Source: Hemicordylus capensis (Eukaryota > Chordata > Lepidosauria > Squamata > Cordylidae). Taken from it: DNA of 64,000 bases. This document shows positions 58,656-64,000 of the stretch, piece after piece. Numbering within the stretch: position 1 is the stretch's first letter; every line of letters starts with the position of its first letter. Made by a program: the position numbers and the translations under genes. The DNA lies in assembly GCF_027244095.1 (NCBI RefSeq), contig NC_069658.1, positions 417,286,687 through 417,350,686 on the forward strand, in the 5' to 3' direction. Under the pieces are notes generated by a model. The model saw nothing but the letters and a program-made list of their open reading frames with translations, was not told the origin of the DNA and did no database searches.

Positions 58656-60017
58656 AAAATGATATTTTCTTCACCCAAATTAAACTGCTAAAGCTGTTTC
58701 CATATAAATAACAATCAGATTGCACAGAGTCAGGATAACCTTGCTCCTATAAATGGACAGACCTGAAAGTATCTTTGCATGTGGGCATCTCCCTTCGACT
58801 GTTCTTCATTGTGATGCAAAGACACCTCACCTTTTCCGTTATGTCGTTATCACACGAATCTATGCTGTCTCTGAACAAGTCCTCTGTACTGCCATTGCTG
58901 CTGCTGAAGTTGCTGTTGTGGAAAAGCTGTCTGTCAGGAAAACAAGAGGAAAGCTACATTACCCTTTGAAAGGTATAGAGGAGGCTGTCCATGGCACTTC
59001 AGTGGAGAAAGTTTTTCACACTGAAAAGCCACAGATAATCTACATGGGCAACTTAGTTTTACCTTTAAACTACCTAGGAACATGGCTGTGTTTTACTGCT
59101 CTATAGTAACAAAGTTTTAGGCAACCATAATGCCAAGATCCTGTAACTTGAAAGCATATTACAAAGAGCATCCCTTATTCTTTTTAAAACAGGGGAAGGT
59201 CTTCCTGTGTGCTGGAACATTTCCCTTCATAAGAAGAGAAGGCAACAACCTGCATGGATTGAGCTTTGGGCTGTGACAGTAGATTTACTGTCATCATTCA
59301 TGCCTTGATTGGGTGGGAACATGTCATGCCCTGACATCTTTGTTAAAGGAGGGAAAGAACCCCAAAATCCTAAGCAGCAGCACCCAGTAATCCTACCCAT
59401 CATAAACTTGCTCAGTCCTCATTCTGTTTGAGAATCTCTCTCATAAAAAGCAGGCTGACAGTTGAAGCAGCAACGCTGTTAAGTCGGTTTCATTTTTAAA
59501 TGAAATAGAAGGCAAACATTGTGGTGGTAACCGAATGAGGAAATACTGACAGGAAATGAGAAGTGGGTAGCACATAGTATACTCATACTGTGTGTAGTAC
59601 TGAGGCCTAAGAGGTTGGTTGTTTTTTCCTAGATGCAGAATGACAAGCAGAAATTCAACAAGTGGAAGCTTTTCCCAGCATGCAGATCAAGTTACAGGGG
59701 AAGCCTCACCTGCTGAATTTCTGCCTTTTGGTCCATATGCAGTGGGAGCTGTTCGTACAGCAGTGTGAAGACCAGAGAAGTTCCCCATCCCTGAATTCAG
59801 GGCCGACTAAATCGCTTCTGGCACGTTTGATTTAGAGACCGTTCAAAACTCACACGGCTATTAATGTACACTCAACCTGATTTCTTCTGAAACAGATACA
59901 ACTGTCTGAATGCTTTGGTATTTAGGAAAGATTAATTGCAAAATGGTGGCGTTAGATGAAGTCGTGTGTAATGTTTCTTACCTTCCAAAAGCTGTGCTAG
60001 ATATCTTCCTGTTTGGA
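39526..60017 (-). CDS. RAB11FIP4: Rab11 family-interacting protein 4, C-terminal nine exons (gene continues beyond the window)
   Basis: Nine exons on the minus strand join in phase (36+100+104+141+82+138+159+144+117 bp) into 339 residues plus a stop. Order: a serine-rich segment (STEDLFRDSIDSCDNDITEK), a heptad-rich coiled coil of about 270 residues, an ERPGRGRSSSSS hinge, and a C-terminal Rab-binding domain with RQYMDKIILAILDHNPSILE and final residues IKN. Family knowledge: class II FIPs are dimeric coiled-coil effectors of Rab11 and Arf GTPases at recycling endosomes and the cleavage furrow; the C-terminal helix binds Rab11. Vertebrate FIP4 is about 637 residues, so roughly the N-terminal half (EF-hand region) lies upstream of 64000. 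The paralogue FIP3 is the main alternative; as I remember it, its tail differs (YIDRIIVAIMETNP), which favours FIP4. All introns are GT-AG. No break was seen in any exon. Confidence 0.94.
39952..40300. repeat. Possible Tigger-like fragment in the last intron
   Basis: TTTATTCACAGGGGTTCCGT and GCGGATAGTGAATCCACGGA read like the Tigger family of DNA transposons. The ends are not clear. Confidence 0.4.
40305..41145. other. RAB11FIP4 last intron, unassigned part
   Basis: No exon or nameable repeat was seen. An AT-rich stretch with A runs lies near 41020. Confidence 0.35.
41150..41850. repeat. hAT-like element, family B (AACCGGTTCG ends), long form
   Basis: Left text GTGAACCGGTTCGATTTC and right text AAACTGGTTTTGTGCACACC are loosely inverted and match the ends of 47253-47667. 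Internal arms around 41475-41580 are inverted too (GGCCATTTTGAAGGC against GCCTTCAAAATGGCC). No target duplication was confirmed. Confidence 0.6.
42584..42719. mobile_element. Near-perfect foldback MITE, 136 bp
   Basis: Two arms of about 62 bases, beginning CAGTGATTCTCAAACTTGGG and ending CCCAAGTTTGAGAATCACTG, are reverse complements with a single mismatch that I can find, around a loop of about 12 bases. The flanks CTCTAACC and ATCTAACC form a near-exact 8-bp target duplication, typical of hAT. It sits in a RAB11FIP4 intron. Confidence 0.93.
42725..43245. other. RAB11FIP4 intron, unassigned part
   Basis: No exon, RNA gene or nameable repeat was recognised. Confidence 0.35.
43255..43286. repeat. 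(AC)n microsatellite
   Basis: About 16 AC units, preceded directly by a short GT run, so the tract is a small hairpin-forming GTGT/ACAC junction about 300 bp from an exon. Confidence 0.95.
43591..43734 (-). CDS. RAB11FIP4: RAB11FIP4 exon, coiled coil before the Rab-binding domain
   Basis: A phase 0/0 exon of 48 codons: ENQKLRDQNDDLNGQILSLS, LYEAKNLFATQTKAQSLAAE, IDSASRDE. The acceptor is CTTAATAG|GAG and the donor GATGAG|GTAAAG. The run NDDLNGQILSLSLYEAKNLF is the conserved stretch leading into the Rab-binding domain. Confidence 0.97.
43885..44345. repeat. Unclassified dispersed element, family H
   Basis: Begins near GGTCATTCTCATGACAAGG. It shares CCCACAATGCACCGTG, GGGATTCCTGGAGGTCAG and CCAGCCTCCAGATGGCT with 32165-32640. 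Intronic; no coding capacity. Confidence 0.5.
44786..44854. repeat. (GA)n microsatellite
   Basis: About 34 uninterrupted GA units in a RAB11FIP4 intron. On the transcribed strand this gives a long CU-rich pyrimidine tract, a potential binding surface for polypyrimidine-tract proteins. Confidence 0.98.
45336..45490 (-). repeat. Unclassified repeat D, antisense copy
   Basis: Its reverse complement matches 54535-54690: GGCTATTGAAAATGGACA, GACCCAATTTAT, GCCTATG and ACATTGCTAATGTGGTC-like phrases align in order. A (GT)n run near 45389-45408 replaces a CCACACAC stretch in the other copy. Confidence 0.7.
46041..46199 (-). CDS. RAB11FIP4: RAB11FIP4 exon, coiled coil with ERPGRGR hinge
   Basis: A phase 0/0 exon of 53 codons: LIEDLRKELEHLQLYKLECE, then RPGRGRSSSSSLSEFNAKTR, then EVEMEHEIKRLKQ. 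The acceptor is TTCTATGCAG and the donor AAGCAG|GTGAGT. The glycine/arginine/serine patch is a break in the coiled coil that is typical of FIP4. Confidence 0.97.
46820..47240 (+). repeat. Unclassified repeat C, uninterrupted copy
   Basis: Aligns over its length with 13538-14330 apart from the nested element there. Shared phrases: CCCTCCTTTGGGGCTTC, GGGCATTTAAAGCCA, GATGAAGTAACCTCCTC. It lies in a RAB11FIP4 intron and ends just before a hAT insertion. Confidence 0.7.
47253..47667. mobile_element. hAT-type MITE, family B (TAGGGATGTGCA ends), 415 bp
   Basis: TAGGGATGTGCACAAACTGG at the left is inverted as CCGGTTCATGCACATCCCTA at the right. The 8-bp target duplication ATCCCAAC is exact (47245-47252, 47668-47675). 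The interior carries GC-rich inverted arms around 47281-47590. No transposase. Confidence 0.93.
47797..47934 (-). CDS. RAB11FIP4: RAB11FIP4 exon, coiled coil
   Basis: A phase 0/0 exon of 46 codons: ERQRMSDRLEDTSLRLKDEM, DLYKRMMDKLRQNRQEFNKE, REATQE. The acceptor is CTTTCCTCAG and the donor CAGGAG|GTGAGT, a consensus site. This is one of the most strongly conserved blocks of the FIP4 family, and it includes the MDLYKRMMDKLRQNR signature. Confidence 0.96.
48115..48246 (-). repeat. tRNA-derived SINE, family G
   Basis: The head is at the high-coordinate end (GGTCCATAGCTCAGGGGTAG on the minus strand), with the B-box region degraded. The body has the antisense of CTGGAGAGCCATTGCCAATC. Confidence 0.7.
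48250..49000. other. RAB11FIP4 intron, unassigned part
   Basis: A T/G-rich run (GTTTTGTTTTTTTTGTTTTG) lies near 48390-48418. No exon or nameable repeat was seen. Confidence 0.35.
49003..49262 (-). repeat. Interspersed repeat with L2-type tail and (ATT)n
   Basis: An (ATT)n run (about 49009-49048) is followed by the antisense tail TTCTATACCGCCCTTCCAAA, then GGCTCCCTGTCCCCAAAGGG, and ends with GGTAAAAGGTGCCTCTTTG. The same family as 63315-63545. Confidence 0.75.
49275..49332. repeat. Minisatellite, TGAATGTAGGAT unit
   Basis: GAATGTAGGATTG recurs four times in variable spacing within 60 bp. Confidence 0.85.
49523..51076. mobile_element. Foldback hAT-type MITE split by an L2 insertion
   Basis: The left arm (49523-49610) begins CAAGCCTGCTCAACAAC and the right arm (51012-51076) ends AAAGTTGAGCAGCCCTG. 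The target duplications CTCTAAAT (49515-49522) and CTCGAAAT (51077-51084) differ by one base. Joined, the arms give a palindromic MITE of about 150 bp like those at 38.4, 42.6 and 51.4 kb. The L2 sits in its centre, so the MITE is older than the L2. Confidence 0.88.
49611..51011 (+). mobile_element. L2-clade LINE, 3' half of ORF2 and tail
   Basis: Frames encode DRGSVTLLVLLDLLAVFDTI and GAPQGSILSPI, then YADDTQIYFSLPSSGNGTHS with the YADD catalytic motif, LKLNPSKTEVLIVGAQN, and a C-terminal RAFSIAAPGLWNVLPAEIRN. The 3' UTR ends GCCATTTTGGAAGGGCGG with a CAAAT/AAAAT tail. The start lies within the reverse transcriptase. At least two frame changes and an in-frame stop are visible, so it is dead. 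AATAG on both sides (49606-49610, 51012-51016) is a possible target duplication. Confidence 0.92.
51427..51562. mobile_element. Foldback hAT-type MITE with family A ends, 136 bp
   Basis: CAATGTTCCCTCTAACAG at the left is inverted as CTGTTAGAGGGAACATTG at the right, and the arms pair further (CCCAGAATCCCCAGCTG against TGGGGATTTTGGGAGTT with few mismatches). The 8-bp target duplication TAACTAAT is exact (51419-51426, 51563-51570). It shares its terminal motif with the family A copies. Confidence 0.95.
51693..52110. mobile_element. hAT-type MITE (CAGGGGTGTAGCAAGG ends), 418 bp
   Basis: The left end CAGGGGTGTAGCAAGG and the right end TTGTAGTTACGCCCCTG are inverted. The target duplications GGTCAAGG and GATCAAGG differ by one base. 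Text such as ATTTTAAAATGGGCCCCC matches 9943-10118. It lies in a RAB11FIP4 intron, about 100 bp from an exon. Confidence 0.9.
52207..52288 (-). CDS. RAB11FIP4: RAB11FIP4 exon, coiled coil
   Basis: Encodes VQLLDEENCELTTTVLRLKS then QTEKLDE. It begins with the G that completes an arginine codon and ends on a codon boundary before GTAACC. The acceptor is AAACTTCAG. A young-looking hAT MITE (51693-52110) lies less than 100 bp downstream of the donor. Confidence 0.94.
52300..53125. other. RAB11FIP4 intron, unassigned part
   Basis: AT-rich sequence with a short GTGTGTATGTGTGTG run near 52850. No exon or nameable repeat was recognised. Confidence 0.35.
53130..53342 (+). repeat. MIR-like CORE-SINE, degraded
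   Basis: GGGAGCCAACCCAGTGTAGT, CTTGTGCCAGTCACCCTGTC and the tail TACTTGGAGGAAGGGTAGGA parallel the better copy at 61158. Confidence 0.75.
53490..53858 (+). mobile_element. CR1 LINE 3' end
   Basis: Contains TTCACACAACACATAATCAA, ATGTGGTGGCAGCCAACAAC and a terminal CCAGCAGGGCTGTTCTTATG. This is the sense version of the 3' UTR in the antisense CR1 at 23045. Confidence 0.92.
54124..54305. mobile_element. hAT-type MITE (CAGGGGCATAGCAAGG ends), 182 bp
   Basis: The left end CAGGGGCATAGCAAGG is only loosely inverted on the right (GGCTATAATCCTG). The target duplications ATGTGTGT and ATGTATGT differ by one base. Related to the elements at 9943, 15855 and 51693. Confidence 0.7.
54428..55005. repeat. 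Family B-like region with repeat D inside
   Basis: The left TTAGGGGTGTGCGCAGAACT resembles the family B end, and the right (CGGTTGAACCGGCCCAGTTT, GACTGGTTCTGTACATGC) resembles its mate. The segment 54535-54690 is repeat D. Boundaries are uncertain. Confidence 0.45.
54535..54690 (+). repeat. Unclassified repeat D, sense copy
   Basis: Inverted relative to 45336-45490 and about 9 kb away in the same gene. Shared phrases include GGCTATTGAAAATGGACA and CTAATGTGGTCAACAGCAGA. Confidence 0.7.
55196..55336 (-). CDS. RAB11FIP4: RAB11FIP4 exon, coiled coil
   Basis: Encodes VHELEELLKDQETLAQQTLE then EEIKRHREAYSKYEKEKSTE and IELLNT, with a split arginine codon at each end (AG|A in, AG|G out). The acceptor is TTTGCTAG|AGTT and the donor ACAAG|GTATAC. 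The donor lacks the preferred A at +4, so it is one of the weaker sites in the gene, though otherwise normal. The sequence is lysine/glutamate-rich coiled coil. Confidence 0.94.
55775..55935. repeat. hAT-like MITE, family A, degraded
   Basis: GCAGTATCAAGGCAGTGTGC, ATTCAACCTAAGCAGGATCT and CACGCCTTAGAGAGGG match 898-1091 in order. Confidence 0.65.
56030..57130. repeat. Complex foldback region in a RAB11FIP4 intron
   Basis: Between about 56440 and 56960 a unit recurs: CATTCCAG...GAACTTCCCAG, then AATACTAAATGAGAGG or AATACGAAATGAAAGG, then the inverted CCTCWCATTTAGTATYCA. Two units of about 300 bp face an intervening inverted copy (CTCTCATTTAGTATTCAACT). The outer limits are uncertain. The left part has TCTCTATATATAAATCC near 56033. 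No known family was recognised. Confidence 0.6.
57135..58415. other. RAB11FIP4 intron, unassigned part
   Basis: Moderately GC-rich, with C runs near 57485. No exon, RNA gene or nameable repeat was recognised. Confidence 0.35.
58419..58522 (-). CDS. RAB11FIP4: RAB11FIP4 exon, start of coiled coil
   Basis: Encodes VTYLEKKVTELENDSMTNGD and then LKSKLKQENTQLVH, plus two bases of an arginine codon. The acceptor is CTTTGTAG|GTGAC and the donor CACAG|GTAATC. Heptad hydrophobics (L, V, L, L) mark the beginning of the long coiled coil. Only about 300 bp of intron separates it from the exon upstream, the shortest intron in the window. Confidence 0.94.
58622..58653. repeat. (AC)n microsatellite
   Basis: About 16 AC units in the short intron between two RAB11FIP4 exons. 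Confidence 0.97.
58831..58930 (-). CDS. RAB11FIP4: RAB11FIP4 exon, serine-rich segment
   Basis: The acceptor ends CCTGACAG and the donor is AAAAG|GTGAGG. It encodes QLFHNSNFSSSNGSTEDLF followed by RDSIDSCDNDITEK, which matches the conserved acidic and serine-rich stretch just before the FIP3/FIP4 coiled coil. Two overlapping AG acceptors exist four bases apart. The upstream one is chosen because it keeps phase with the micro-exon (AG|A for arginine). Confidence 0.93.
58935..59975. other. RAB11FIP4 intron without recognised features
   Basis: Unique-looking sequence. No repeat or additional exon was recognised. Confidence 0.4.
59982..60017 (-). CDS. RAB11FIP4: RAB11FIP4 exon, 36 bp micro-exon
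   Basis: The acceptor is a pyrimidine-rich tract ending TTTTAG and the donor is AG|GTAAGA. It begins with the last base of a split codon, encodes PNRKISSTAFG, and ends with AG, the first two bases of an arginine codon completed by the next exon. It is the most 5' exon I can place. The split first codon shows that at least one more coding exon lies further upstream, beyond the window or unrecognised in 60018-64000. Confidence 0.88.
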
Positions 60018-60109
60018 CTAAAAGAAATAAAAAACAAGTGACTTAAGACACGTAGGAGAAGTTAATCTGCAGTTTCCCTTATGTAACCAAGTAAGTACAG
60101 TAGAATCTC

Positions 60110-60225
60110 AAAGCACACTGACAGCTCAATCCTATGCTTGTCTACTAGAAATAAATCCTACTGTATTCAATGGAACTGACTCCCAGGTAAGTGTGTACAG
60201 GATTGCAGTCTGAGGCTGCAATCGT
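60110..60225. repeat. Short dispersed repeat, family E
   Basis: AGCTCAATCCTATGCTTGTC and GACTCCCAGGTAAGTGTG, then ACAGGATTGCAGTCTGAGG. Two outward-reading halves give it a weakly palindromic form. Unnamed family, common in this window. Confidence 0.6.
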
Positions 60226-60292
60226 AAGGATACTTAGCAAGCAAGTAAGTGCTGCTGAATGCAGGAGGGCATACTTTTTGAGTTAACAGTGC

Positions 60293-60365
60293 TCAGAATT
60301 CCACTGTTAGCCTTTTGGAAGGGCGGTATAGAAGTTTTAATAATAATAAATAATAAATAAATAAT
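60293..60365 (+). repeat. L2-type tail scrap with (AAT)n
   Basis: TTTTGGAAGGGCGGTATAGA followed by AATAATAAATAAT repeats. Confidence 0.6.
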
Positions 60366-61150
60366 CCTCTTTCACAAAAAGGGTGATCACTACTATCACT
60401 AGAATCAACATAAGCCACTGAAAGAATGATATTCAAATGGGTGTGTGTGTAAATCTTCATCAGAGATTGGTAGTCTGCCACAACTATCAGGACCAAACTA
60501 GATGCGACTTCAGTTATCTCATTAGCCTGGCATGCTTCCTTTTTCTTATGTAAATATCATGGGCAGGGTGGAAATCTGGGTCAAGACCATGATGGGGATA
60601 GGCTTAAAGCTCCCCTGCTAGGGTCTCAGTCTGGATCCCCCACGTGTTATTGACGTAAGAAAAAGGAAGCATCCTGGGTCAAAGAAATGTTTAAAGTCAC
60701 AGCTAATTTGGCTCCAAGTTATACTGCACAACAACAATGCAAAACAATGCAACAATGCAAAGCAAAATGAGATAGGCTTGTTCAAGCAAACATGCAGATG
60801 CTGGAGATCACAATATATCTAGCCATGTTGCCCCTACAGAAGGAGAACACAGTAGGCAAATCCCGCCTCACAATCTACCCATCTACCACATGGCCTTTAT
60901 TTGATCCCTTAATCCTCAGTCTTAATTGTAGGCAAGTTGCAAGTTCATTTATCCCGCTTTCCACCCTCTGTTATCTTGACTTTCTGCTTCAGATTTTAAG
61001 CTCCTTGGGAGCAGGGAACTGCATTTTTGCTTACATTACTCCGTAAGATGCCGTGCACACTGGGAACAAATATTACTGTTATTATTACTATTATTACTAA
61101 TAAATAAATTTAGTGAAAAAAGCCAAAAAAAGCAAATGAATACACAGTAA
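60366..61150. other. Intron sequence without recognised features
   Basis: Unique-looking. A short AACAATGCAA tandem (about 60730-60765) and (TTA)n near 61075 are present. Confidence 0.4.
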
Positions 61151-61157
61151 CCCAAGA

Positions 61158-61385
61158 GAGTGGGAGCCAGCATGGTGTAGTGGTTAGTGTGCTGGACTAG
61201 GACCGGGGAGATCTGAGTTCAAATCCCCATTCAGCCATGAGACTTGCTGGGTGACTCTGGGCCAGTCACTTCTCTCTCAGCCTAACCTACTTCACAGGGC
61301 TGTTGTGAGGAGAAACTTAAGTATGTAGTACACCGCTCTGGGCTCCTTGGAGGAAGAGCGGGATATAAAATGTAACAACAACAAA
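61158..61385 (+). mobile_element. MIR-like CORE-SINE, nearly complete
   Basis: The tRNA-like head (GGGAGCCAGCATGGTGTAGT with GAGTTCAAATCCCCATTC as B box) leads into the core CTGGGTGACTCTGGGCCAGT and CACAGGGCTGTTGTGAGGAG. The L2-type tail is CTCCTTGGAGGAAGAGCGGG, followed by ATATAAAATGTAACAACAAC. It is the best copy in the window. Confidence 0.88.
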
Positions 61386-61399
61386 ACAACAACAACAAC

Positions 61400-62530
61400 A
61401 ATTATTATTATTATTCTGCACAGCCTCACATGGGTGCTAAGGGCCTGCCGGGGCTGCTGTGCAATTTCATAGGCAGCCCCAACAGTGCAGCGACCGGGCT
61501 CCTGAAGAAAGCTTTCAAAATGCTCCCAGGCAACAGTGCAGTACTCCTTTCCACTGGAAGCAACAGGAGGAGCACTGTGCTGCTGCCCAGAAGTCCTTTC
61601 ATGGCCTCCCCCAGCAGCCCTGTTGCTACACCCTCGGGGCTGCCTTTGAAGTTGCCCAACAGCCCAGGTGGGTCCTTAGCCCAGATGGGGGACTGCAGAG
61701 AATGGCCGCCCACTCCGATGCTCAGAGAGCAGGTAGTCACTGCCCATTCACTGCATAGTCTCTGAAAAGCCCACTGAAACCTGAATCGCTGGTTTCTAGG
61801 GGAAGCCAAAGATGCCATTCTTAGACTGTGTTTGCCGCAGTAAATAGCCTGCCCCTTCCACTACGCTGCTGGTGAGCCTCTTGGATTTACACAAGTGGAG
61901 CTCAGTTCACTTGAACTGTGGTTATGACTGCAGCACAGGACTGAGAGCAGCCTTTGCTGCAATGGCGTATTCACAAGCAGGTGGAAGAGGAATTATCACA
62001 GGGAAGGAAAGATGGGGAGAATAAAGCATTTGGAATATCAGAGCAATCAGGACAAAAGGCTAAGAAGAACCACCTCTGCTTAGCTACAGAAAAGAAGCTG
62101 AGGGTGAAGCAGGCTGTATAGTCGGGGCCAGTGAGAGTGCAGTACAGACAGAAATGCCCATGGTGCCCATCTAAATAGGAACCCATGGATTTAGGACCGG
62201 ATTATGACATGCCAAAGATTTAAACTATGTCAAGCTTAAAAGGCCCCATAGCATTAAAAAAAAAATCCTAACAAAAAGGACAATGAAAATAGAAATAATA
62301 AAGCTTTATTTTTACTTGGCAAAGTTGCAACAAAATCTAATAATCTAACAAAAACAGTTATCTTGCCACAAGACTATTTGAATTAGAAATAGTTTTAAAT
62401 GAAAATTCATTATAGAAAACTTGAAATTTAGTCATTTTTCCTATTCAGGGGCCCCTCATAATGTGAGGCTCTAAGCTGCAGCTTACTTAACTTGTGCCTA
62501 AATCTGGCACTGCATGAAAATATTGAATTC
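61400..62530. other. Intron sequence without recognised features
   Basis: A GC-rich part (61430-61760) has long open frames on both strands, but their composition (leucine, serine and proline) and lack of similarity argue against exons. The rest is AT-rich. Confidence 0.35.
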
Positions 62531-62732
62531 TCTGGGGTATATTGAATTCTCTGGGGTTGGGCCTGGCAGGGCTGTTTGGCAGTGCTGGGAGAGTTTATAC
62601 ATAAACATTTCTACCTTGCTTTCCCTTTCAAAAACAAGGCACCAACAAAACAAATTAAAACCATGAAGCAAACAAATGACTCAAACACAACGAAGGCAGC
62701 AAACATGAATAAATGAAGGTTAATACAGCAGA

Positions 62733-62760
62733 ACACACACACACACACACACACACACAC
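62733..62760. repeat. (AC)n microsatellite
   Basis: About 14 AC units followed by three TACACAC units. Confidence 0.95.
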
Positions 62761-63194
62761 TACACACTACACACTACACTTCAGCAGTTATAACTAATCC
62801 ACAGGGAGAGCAAAGAACTAGAACATACATTATAAAGCTGGCTGGAGCAAAATAAGGGCTTCAGCACAGAGAGCACCAACAAGGAGGGAGTTCCACATGC
62901 TGGGCACCACCTCAGAAAAGGCCTTTGTGCGCATTGCCGCCAGCTGAGCACCAGAAGGCAGCAATACACACAAGAAATGGGGCCGAGGCTGGGCCACTGA
63001 TTGAGGAAGCTCAGTGGTTTCTGCCCAACAGATCAGATCTTGGGGCTAGATGTGGGAGGGATGGAGATGGAGGCTTTGGACTGCATGTAGTAGGCAACAG
63101 AAGCAAGAGAATGGCCCTCTCCAGAGATCAAAACCTGGGTTGTATCCACAGAATGTTGGCCATGACTAAACAGCACTTAATTGACTGAGAAGTC

Positions 63195-63295
63195 AGTCAC
63201 AACTAACCTGTCCCATTTATTTCAGTGGGATGTGTAGAACAACCCTAAGCATATGTGCTCAGAAGTAAATCTCACTGGCCTGCATCCAGATTATT
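63195..63295. repeat. Short dispersed repeat, family E
   Basis: CATTTATTTCAGTGGGATGT and CATATGTGCTCAGAAGTAAA belong to the same family as 60110-60225. Confidence 0.5.
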
Positions 63296-63314
63296 ATTGA
63301 TCTATTACTGTATG

Positions 63315-63545
63315 TATTTATTCCATTTCTACACCGCCCTTCCAAAAATGGCTCAGGGCGGTTTACACAGAAATAACAAATAAATAAGATGGCTCCCTGT
63401 CCCCAAAGGGCTCACATTCTAAAAAAAACATAAGACACACACCAGCAACAGTCACTGGAGGTACTGTGCTGGAGGTGGATAGGGCCAGTTACTCTCCCCC
63501 TGCTAAATAAAGAGAATCACCACGTTAAAAGGTGCCTCTTTGCCC
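63315..63545 (-). repeat. Interspersed repeat with L2-type tail
   Basis: Nearly identical in wording to 49003-49262: ACCGCCCTTCCAAAAATGGC, GGCTCCCTGTCCCCAAAGGG, CAGCAACAGTCACTGGAGGT and a final AAAAGGTGCCTCTTTG. Confidence 0.8.
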
Positions 63546-63867
63546 AGTTAGCAGGGGTAGCTGCACATGGGGAATGCTTCCATATGCTGAAAACTGCCCC
63601 TTCCTTCCAGGCAAATGCAGATGCGTTCCCCACATGCAACTCTTAGAGGGGATGTAGGCCAATGAGTTCAATGGTGCTTATTCCCAAGTGAGTGTGGATA
63701 GGATCGCAGCCTCTATGTGTGTGTGTGGGCGGGGGCTCTCAATGAAGTGTGGCGAGGAGGTTGCCTTCGGCAGTGGATCATTGGTGGCGGCAACAGTGGG
63801 CAGCTGCCAGTCCATGATTTGGTGGTGATAGAGGCAGCACGCCCACTACAGCACCCCACACCATTAG

Positions 63868-64000
63868 GAACATAGGAAGGTGCCATATACTGAGTCAGAC
63901 CATTGGTCTATCTAGCTCAGTATTGTCTTCACAGACTGGCAACGGCCTCTCCAAGGTTGCAGGCAGGAATCTCTCTCAGCCCTATCTTGGAGATGCCAGG
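63868..64000 (-). mobile_element. tRNA-derived SINE, family G, cut by window end
   Basis: The antisense 3' part starts AGGAACATAGGAAGGTGCCA and runs through GAGTCAGACCATTGGTCTAT and CGGCCTCTCCAAGGTTGCAG. The tRNA head lies beyond 64000. Confidence 0.8.

Noticed and set aside
61426-61818. Overlapping long open frames on both strands of a GC-rich piece
   Set aside because: Leucine/serine/proline-rich text without motifs, open on both strands, and no splice signals in phase with RAB11FIP4.

Overview
The window is nuclear DNA of a vertebrate, most likely a squamate reptile (lizard or snake). The repeats point there: Sauria-type tRNA SINEs with a Bov-B-like 3' tail, a Bov-B (RTE) LINE fragment, CR1 and L2-clade LINE 3' ends, MIR-like CORE-SINEs, and many small hAT-type inverted-repeat elements, several with intact 8-bp target duplications. 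I saw no prokaryotic features and no convincing LTR or viral element. The genus cannot be told from the sequence.

One host protein gene is clear. Nine minus-strand exons between 60017 and 39526 encode the C-terminal 339 residues of Rab11 family-interacting protein 4 (RAB11FIP4). Every junction is AG/GT and every phase matches. The reading runs from the serine-rich segment through the long coiled coil to the Rab11-binding C terminus and the stop codon. The 5' exons lie beyond position 64000. The 3' UTR starts at 39525 and its end is not resolved.

Region by region. Positions 1-10375 are repeat-rich intergenic DNA: L2 and Bov-B fragments, two hAT-type MITEs with perfect target duplications, and a foldback repeat. 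Positions 10376-12450 are an unmethylated-looking CpG-rich block holding a complete tRNA-Thr(CGU) gene on the minus strand (11549-11620). Positions 12450-30000 are repeat-rich: a long CR1 3' end, an inverted pair of Sauria SINEs, L2 tails, a Tigger-like element and a repeat with a nested insertion. Positions 30000-39525 hold fewer recognisable repeats and probably include the RAB11FIP4 3' UTR. Positions 39526-60017 are the exons and their repeat-filled introns. Positions 60018-64000 belong to the next intron upstream.

From memory, in human chromosome 17 a tRNA-Thr(CGT) gene and then miR-193a/miR-365b lie downstream of RAB11FIP4. The tRNA here fits that order and gives independent support for the gene call. 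I looked for the two microRNAs by eye and did not find them. The CpG block with no visible protein gene is a candidate promoter for their primary transcript. The most unusual structures are foldback elements, including a near-perfect 136-bp palindrome in a RAB11FIP4 intron, a MITE split by an L2 insertion, and a complex foldback array near 56.5 kb.
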